Positions 6,366 through 9,352 of a stretch of DNA of 9,352 bases are shown one piece after another. Location of the stretch: contig QMNJ01000052.1 in the NCBI GenBank assembly GCA_003647715.1, positions 1 to 9,352 of the forward strand. The letters run 5' to 3'. How positions within the stretch are numbered: position 1 is the stretch's first letter; each line of letters opens with the position of its first letter. A program made the position numbers and the translations under genes. The notes beneath the pieces are model-generated. The model was not told the DNA's origin, ran no database searches, and saw only the letters and a list, made by a program, of their open reading frames with translations. Source of the stretch: Candidatus Coatesiibacteriota bacterium (GTDB lineage Bacteria; RBG-13-66-14; B26-G2).

Positions 6366-7088
6366 TTATAAACCCTCATAAGACAGTTTTGTGAGCGCCT
6401 CTTTCGCAGCGAGCTTCTCTGCCTCCTTCTTTGAATTTCCCCTTGCTTTGCCCATACATCTATCTGCTACAAAGACCTCTGATATGAACATATTATCATC
6501 CGTTTTCACTGTTATGTATTTGGGTTTCTCACCGTATTTTCTCTCAACTAACATCTGGAGTGTTCCCCTTGGTTCTAATTCTGCAAGACATTTGTTTCTC
6601 ACCTGAGCAATCTCATCCTTCAGCGAATATAGAACATAATCACTCGCCTTTCCCAAGCCATATGAGAGAAATATTGCGCCCGTGAGCGACTCAAATATCT
6701 GCGCAATTATTCTATCATTTATTCTGCCCTTTGACCTCACGCTCTTCCCCACTCTAATGGTGTCTTCAAGACCAATCTTCCTTCCACATCTTGCGAGTTT
6801 GGTCTTACTAACAATGTTTGATTTCAAGATGGTGAGAGTGCCTTCATCAGCTTCGGGATAATGTCTGAATAGGTATTCAGATATAGTGAGGTCTATAACC
6901 GCATCTCCGAGGAACTCAAGCCGCTGGTTCAAGCGTGCTTTTACTCTATCGTCTACATAATAAGATGGATGGGTAAGTGCAATGCTGATGTGCTCAATGT
7001 CGCCCATCTTTATTTTTAATTGTGACAGCAGATGCAACAGTGCCCGGTTCTTACCGGGCATTGAATTATCTTCTAACTCCAGGTTCAC
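6366..7088 (-). CDS. rnc: Ribonuclease III with two altered active-site positions
   Basis: RNase III cuts double-stranded RNA during rRNA maturation and mRNA decay. The 240 residues hold the catalytic domain (about 15-160) with signature NQRLEFLGDAV (54-64) and a C-terminal dsRNA-binding domain (about 172-236) ending in GNSKKEAEKLAAKEAL. Compared with E. coli RNase III, E41, D45, E65 and E117 are kept (here E58, D62, E82, E133). E38 is Gln (Q55, CAG) and the metal ligand D114 is Gln (Q130, CAG, in IIAQIFESL where relatives have ADVFEAL). Start choice is uncertain: GTG 7088, limited by an in-frame TAA just upstream, has no clear Shine-Dalgarno site. ATG 7061 (MPGKNR) also gives a full domain but lies at the base of a strong hairpin. 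The gene sits 30 bases after fabF and 2 before the radical SAM gene, within one operon. Family certain; activity in doubt. Confidence 0.95.
   Translation of the reverse strand: MNLELEDNSMPGKNRALLHLLSQLKIKMGDIEHISIALTHPSYYVDDRVKARLNQRLEFLGDAVIDLTISEYLFRHYPEADEGTLTILKSNIVSKTKLARCGRKIGLEDTIRVGKSVRSKGRINDRIIAQIFESLTGAIFLSYGLGKASDYVLYSLKDEIAQVRNKCLAELEPRGTLQMLVERKYGEKPKYITVKTDDNMFISEVFVADRCMGKARGNSKKEAEKLAAKEALTKLSYEGL
7041..7060 (-). promoter_or_regulatory. Perfect G+C-rich hairpin at the 5' end of rnc
   Basis: On the mRNA strand UGCCCGGU and ACCGGGCA pair perfectly (8 bp, six of them G-C) around the loop AAGA. The alternative start codon ATG 7059-7061 overlaps the foot of the stem. Initiation at that ATG would be hindered, and initiation at GTG 7088 would have to read through the structure. 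No T-run follows, so it is not a terminator. A regulatory role is inferred from position only. Confidence 0.5.
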
Positions 7089-7118
7089 AACTTATTTCGT
7101 TATGAAATATCAACTATA

Positions 7119-8354
7119 TTACTCAAACTTCTTAAACACCAGTGATGCATTCTGACCACCAAAGGCAAACGAATTTGATATTGCATAGTTGATATTCATC
7201 TCTCTTGCTTCGTTTGGCACATAATCAAGGTCGCACTCGGGGTCCTTATACTCATAATTGATGGTAGGGTGAACAACATTGTTCCTGATGCACATAACTG
7301 TTGCTATGGACTCAACAATGCCTGCCGCACCAAGAAGGTGTCCGACCATAGATTTTGTTGAGCTTACAACTATCTTATATGCTCTCTCACCAAAGAGGTT
7401 CTTGATTGCTTTGGTCTCCACAGCATCGTTGAGTTTAGTGGATGTTCCGTGGGCATTGATGTAGTCAATATCATCCGTAGATATACCAGCATCTCTTATA
7501 GCGAACTCCATCGCCTTTGTTGCTCCCATACCATCTGGGTCGGGTGCGGTCAGGTGGTAGGCATCTGCGGTTGCACCATAGCCAATGATTTCAGCATATA
7601 TCTTTGCATCCCGTTTCTTTGCGCTTTCTAAATCCTCCAGAATGAACACGCCACCGCCCTCCCCGGTGACGAAACCATCACGCTCTGCATCAAAGGGTCT
7701 TGATGCCTTCTCTGGTTCGTCGTTTCTGGTTGACAATGCCTTCATAGAGCAGAAACCAGCGTGACCTACGGGCGTTATCGCCGCCTCGCTTCCACCTGCA
7801 ATCATCACATCTGCCTCACCACTCTTGACTATCCTGAATGCATCACCTATGGCATGGGCTGAGGTTGCACATGCCGTTACTACCGTCTTATTGGGACCCT
7901 TTATTCCGAACTTCATTGCTACCTGCCCTGATGCCATGTTAATTATCATCATAGGAATAAGCAACGGGCTAACCCTTCTGGGACCGCTCTTAAGAAGAAC
8001 AGAGTGTTCCTTCTCCAGGGTGGCTATACCGCCTATGCCTGAACCAATCAAAACTCCAACACGGTAGGGGTCGTATTTCTCAAAATCAATGCCTGAGTCC
8101 TCAACCGCCATCATTGATGTTGCCATAGCAAACTGGACGAACCTGTCCATCCTCTTTGCCTCTTTTGGCTCAAGGTAATTCAGGGGGTCAAAGCCCTTAA
8201 CCTCACAGGCAACCTTTGATGGAAAATCAGTGGGGTCAAAATGGGTTATTATCCCACCACCACTTACACCCCTTATCAGCGAATCATAATACTCCTCCAG
8301 AGTATTACCTATTGCACTTACTACACCTATACCTGTAATTACTACCCTTCTCAT
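7119..8354 (-). CDS. fabF: 3-oxoacyl-[acyl-carrier-protein] synthase II (FabF)
   Basis: FabF condenses malonyl-ACP with a growing acyl-ACP, the chain-extension step of type II fatty acid synthesis in the cytoplasm. From ATG 8354 it has 411 residues beginning MRRVVITGIGVVS, the usual start of this family. A TTG six bases upstream would add only two residues, and neither start has a strong ribosome binding site. The Cys-His-His triad is present: C162 (VVTACATSAH), H302 (NAHGTSTKLND) and H339 (KSMVGHLLGAAG), with K334. The GFVTGEGGG and SFAFGGQNASL segments are also intact. Numbering is within one residue of E. coli FabF, and I see no key change. It follows acpP by 40 bases and precedes rnc by 30, so it reads as part of the same operon. 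Confidence 0.97.
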   Translation of the reverse strand: MRRVVITGIGVVSAIGNTLEEYYDSLIRGVSGGGIITHFDPTDFPSKVACEVKGFDPLNYLEPKEAKRMDRFVQFAMATSMMAVEDSGIDFEKYDPYRVGVLIGSGIGGIATLEKEHSVLLKSGPRRVSPLLIPMMIINMASGQVAMKFGIKGPNKTVVTACATSAHAIGDAFRIVKSGEADVMIAGGSEAAITPVGHAGFCSMKALSTRNDEPEKASRPFDAERDGFVTGEGGGVFILEDLESAKKRDAKIYAEIIGYGATADAYHLTAPDPDGMGATKAMEFAIRDAGISTDDIDYINAHGTSTKLNDAVETKAIKNLFGERAYKIVVSSTKSMVGHLLGAAGIVESIATVMCIRNNVVHPTINYEYKDPECDLDYVPNEAREMNINYAISNSFAFGGQNASLVFKKFE

Positions 8355-8394
8355 AATCAATTAACCATGCTAACAAATCAGGACTAAATGTATC

Positions 8395-8625
8395 TTACGA
8401 TTCGCTTGTCTTGGCTTGAATGTAGTCAATCGCTTTGCCCACCGAAGTTATATTCTCTGCTTCCTCATCTGGTATTTGAATACCAAACTTCTCTTCCAGC
8501 TCCATTACCAGTTCCACAGTATCTAATGAGTCAGCACCAAGGTCATCTATGAATTTTGCCTCCGGAGTGACTGAATCGGGGGATACACCAAGTTGCTCCA
8601 CAACTATATCTTTTATCTTCTCCAA
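8395..8625 (-). CDS. acpP: Acyl carrier protein
   Basis: ACP carries the growing acyl chain on a phosphopantetheine arm during fatty acid synthesis. It is 76 residues, acidic and helical, as usual. The attachment serine is S33 in LGADSLDTVEL, and the C-terminal EEAENITSVGKAIDYI is typical. No ATG exists in frame between the upstream stop (8656-8658) and the body of the gene, so TTG 8623-8625 is the only standard start. It has AGGA eight bases upstream, preceded by three more Shine-Dalgarno-like motifs. With this start the N-terminus is about three residues shorter than E. coli ACP. A promoter lies just upstream (8679-8706). It sits between fabG and fabF, the classic order. Confidence 0.97.
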   Translation of the reverse strand: MEKIKDIVVEQLGVSPDSVTPEAKFIDDLGADSLDTVELVMELEEKFGIQIPDEEAENITSVGKAIDYIQAKTSES

Positions 8626-8633
8626 TATCTCGT

Positions 8634-8656
8634 TCCTATCCTCTTCTCCTACCTCC
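8634..8656 (-). promoter_or_regulatory. Row of four Shine-Dalgarno-like motifs before acpP
   Basis: On the minus strand the leader reads GGAGG (8652-8656), AGGAG (8646-8650), GAGGA (8639-8643) and AGGA (8634-8637), followed by 8 bases and the TTG start. Only the last is at normal distance. The purine-rich run may help load ribosomes at a weak TTG codon; that is inference. Confidence 0.6.
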
Positions 8657-8678
8657 TATAGTGAATTTAAGTATTTCT

Positions 8679-8706
8679 ATTATCAAAAAAGATTGCTAAT
8701 TGTCAA
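8679..8706 (-). promoter_or_regulatory. Sigma70-type promoter of acpP (fabF-rnc operon)
   Basis: On the minus strand TTGACA (8701-8706, six of six to consensus) is followed by a 16-base spacer and GATAAT (8679-8684, five of six). Transcription would start near 8672, giving a leader of about 47 bases before acpP. It lies in the gap after fabG and would let ACP and downstream genes be transcribed independently of fabG. No TG extension and no recognisable FapR or FabR operator are visible. Confidence 0.7.
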
Positions 8707-8721
8707 GTAATAATGAAACGA

Positions 8722-9352
8722 CTACATAACCATTCCACCGTCAACCACAATCACCTGACCTGTGATATATGATGCATCATCTCCGGATAGAAAGGCACAT
8801 ACACCAGAGACATCGTCCGGTTTGCCGAACTTACCCATAGGTATCTGCTTCATATAGGTATCCTTCACATCATCTGGTAGCACATCAGTCATTGGTGTTT
8901 CAATGAAGCCGGGTGCAATACAGTTCACCGTTATTCCCCGGCTGGCTAACTCCTTGGCAGCCGACTTGGTGAGCCCGATTATCCCCGCCTTGGACGCAGA
9001 ATAGTTCGCCTGACCTGCATTGCCTATCATACCTATGACAGATGTTATGTTTATTATGCGCCCCCACCTCGCCTTTAGCATAGGTCTTATAACCGCCTTG
9101 ATACAATTGTAAGTCCCCTTGAGGTTTACCTCTATGACCCTATCCCATTCCTCATCGGTCATCCTCATCAGCAAATTGTCCCTGTTTATTCCAGCATTGT
9201 TCACCAGGATGTCCACCCTACCAAACTCACCCATTGTTTCGTTTACAGCACTACCAACTGATGTTGTATCGCTGATATCAACAGTGAATACTCTCAGATT
9301 ATTGCTCTTACAACCCTCTTTCACCTTCTTCAGTTCATCCTCCATGATGTCA
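8722..9352 (-). CDS. fabG: 3-oxoacyl-[acyl-carrier-protein] reductase FabG, 5'-truncated by window edge
   Basis: FabG is the NADPH-dependent enzyme that reduces 3-oxoacyl-ACP to 3-hydroxyacyl-ACP in type II fatty acid synthesis. The frame stays open to the right edge, so the ATG at 9345 is probably internal. About 36 N-terminal residues, including the TGxxxGxG cofactor motif, lie outside the window. The 209 visible residues carry LVNNAG (about bases 9190-9207), the VNLKGTYN asparagine, the serine of NITSVIG, and the Y-X3-K pair in YSASK. The spacing of catalytic Asn, Ser, Tyr and Lys equals that of E. coli FabG (N110, S138, Y151, K155). The C-terminal ITGQVIVVDGGM is typical. Other short-chain reductases share these motifs, but adjacency to acpP and fabF makes FabG the clear choice. 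Confidence 0.95.
   Translation of the reverse strand, partial: DIMEDELKKVKEGCKSNNLRVFTVDISDTTSVGSAVNETMGEFGRVDILVNNAGINRDNLLMRMTDEEWDRVIEVNLKGTYNCIKAVIRPMLKARWGRIINITSVIGMIGNAGQANYSASKAGIIGLTKSAAKELASRGITVNCIAPGFIETPMTDVLPDDVKDTYMKQIPMGKFGKPDDVSGVCAFLSGDDASYITGQVIVVDGGMVM

Overview
This looks like ordinary chromosomal housekeeping DNA from an uncultured, probably anaerobic bacterium. The reasons are the bacterial gene orders (secF-recJ; fabG-acpP-fabF-rnc), Shine-Dalgarno sites of the GGAGG type, a sigma70-like promoter, moderate G+C, and heavy use of AGA/AGG and ATA codons. I cannot name a phylum. A helix-hairpin-helix-like insertion in SecF and the rnc-radical SAM pairing fit several anaerobic or candidate phyla and do not decide between them.

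Left arm, plus strand (1-3327): the C-terminal part of secF, cut by the left edge, is followed 36 bases later by a complete recJ. SecF is a membrane subunit of the SecDF export motor. RecJ is a 5'-3' single-strand DNA exonuclease. Their adjacency is a known arrangement in several bacterial groups.

Middle, minus strand (3404-4073): a MntA/HepT (MNT-HEPN) toxin-antitoxin pair lies convergent to recJ. The HEPN toxin gene has one in-frame TAA codon where a tyrosine is expected. The downstream half, with the RX4HXY catalytic motif, is intact in the same frame but cut off. The nucleotidyltransferase antitoxin also has its first DXD aspartate replaced by histidine. The module looks like it is decaying.

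Right arm, minus strand (4165-9352): transcription runs fabG (cut by the right edge), acpP, fabF, rnc, an Elp3-like radical SAM gene, then an acyl-CoA dehydrogenase gene. Gaps are 2-40 bases except before acpP, where a strong promoter sits (TTGACA, 16 bases, GATAAT). FabG, ACP and FabF form the elongation core of type II fatty acid synthesis. RNase III carries two unexpected glutamines at active-site acidic positions. The acyl-CoA dehydrogenase is an unusual last member of such a cluster.

No stretch over 300 bases lacks a gene. The non-coding gaps (3328-3403, 4074-4164, 8626-8721) hold small repeats and promoter candidates. I saw no tRNA, rRNA, CRISPR array, insertion sequence or convincing rho-independent terminator. 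I did not find a wholly new system. The most interesting points are the RNase III substitutions, the broken toxin-antitoxin pair and the SecF insertion.
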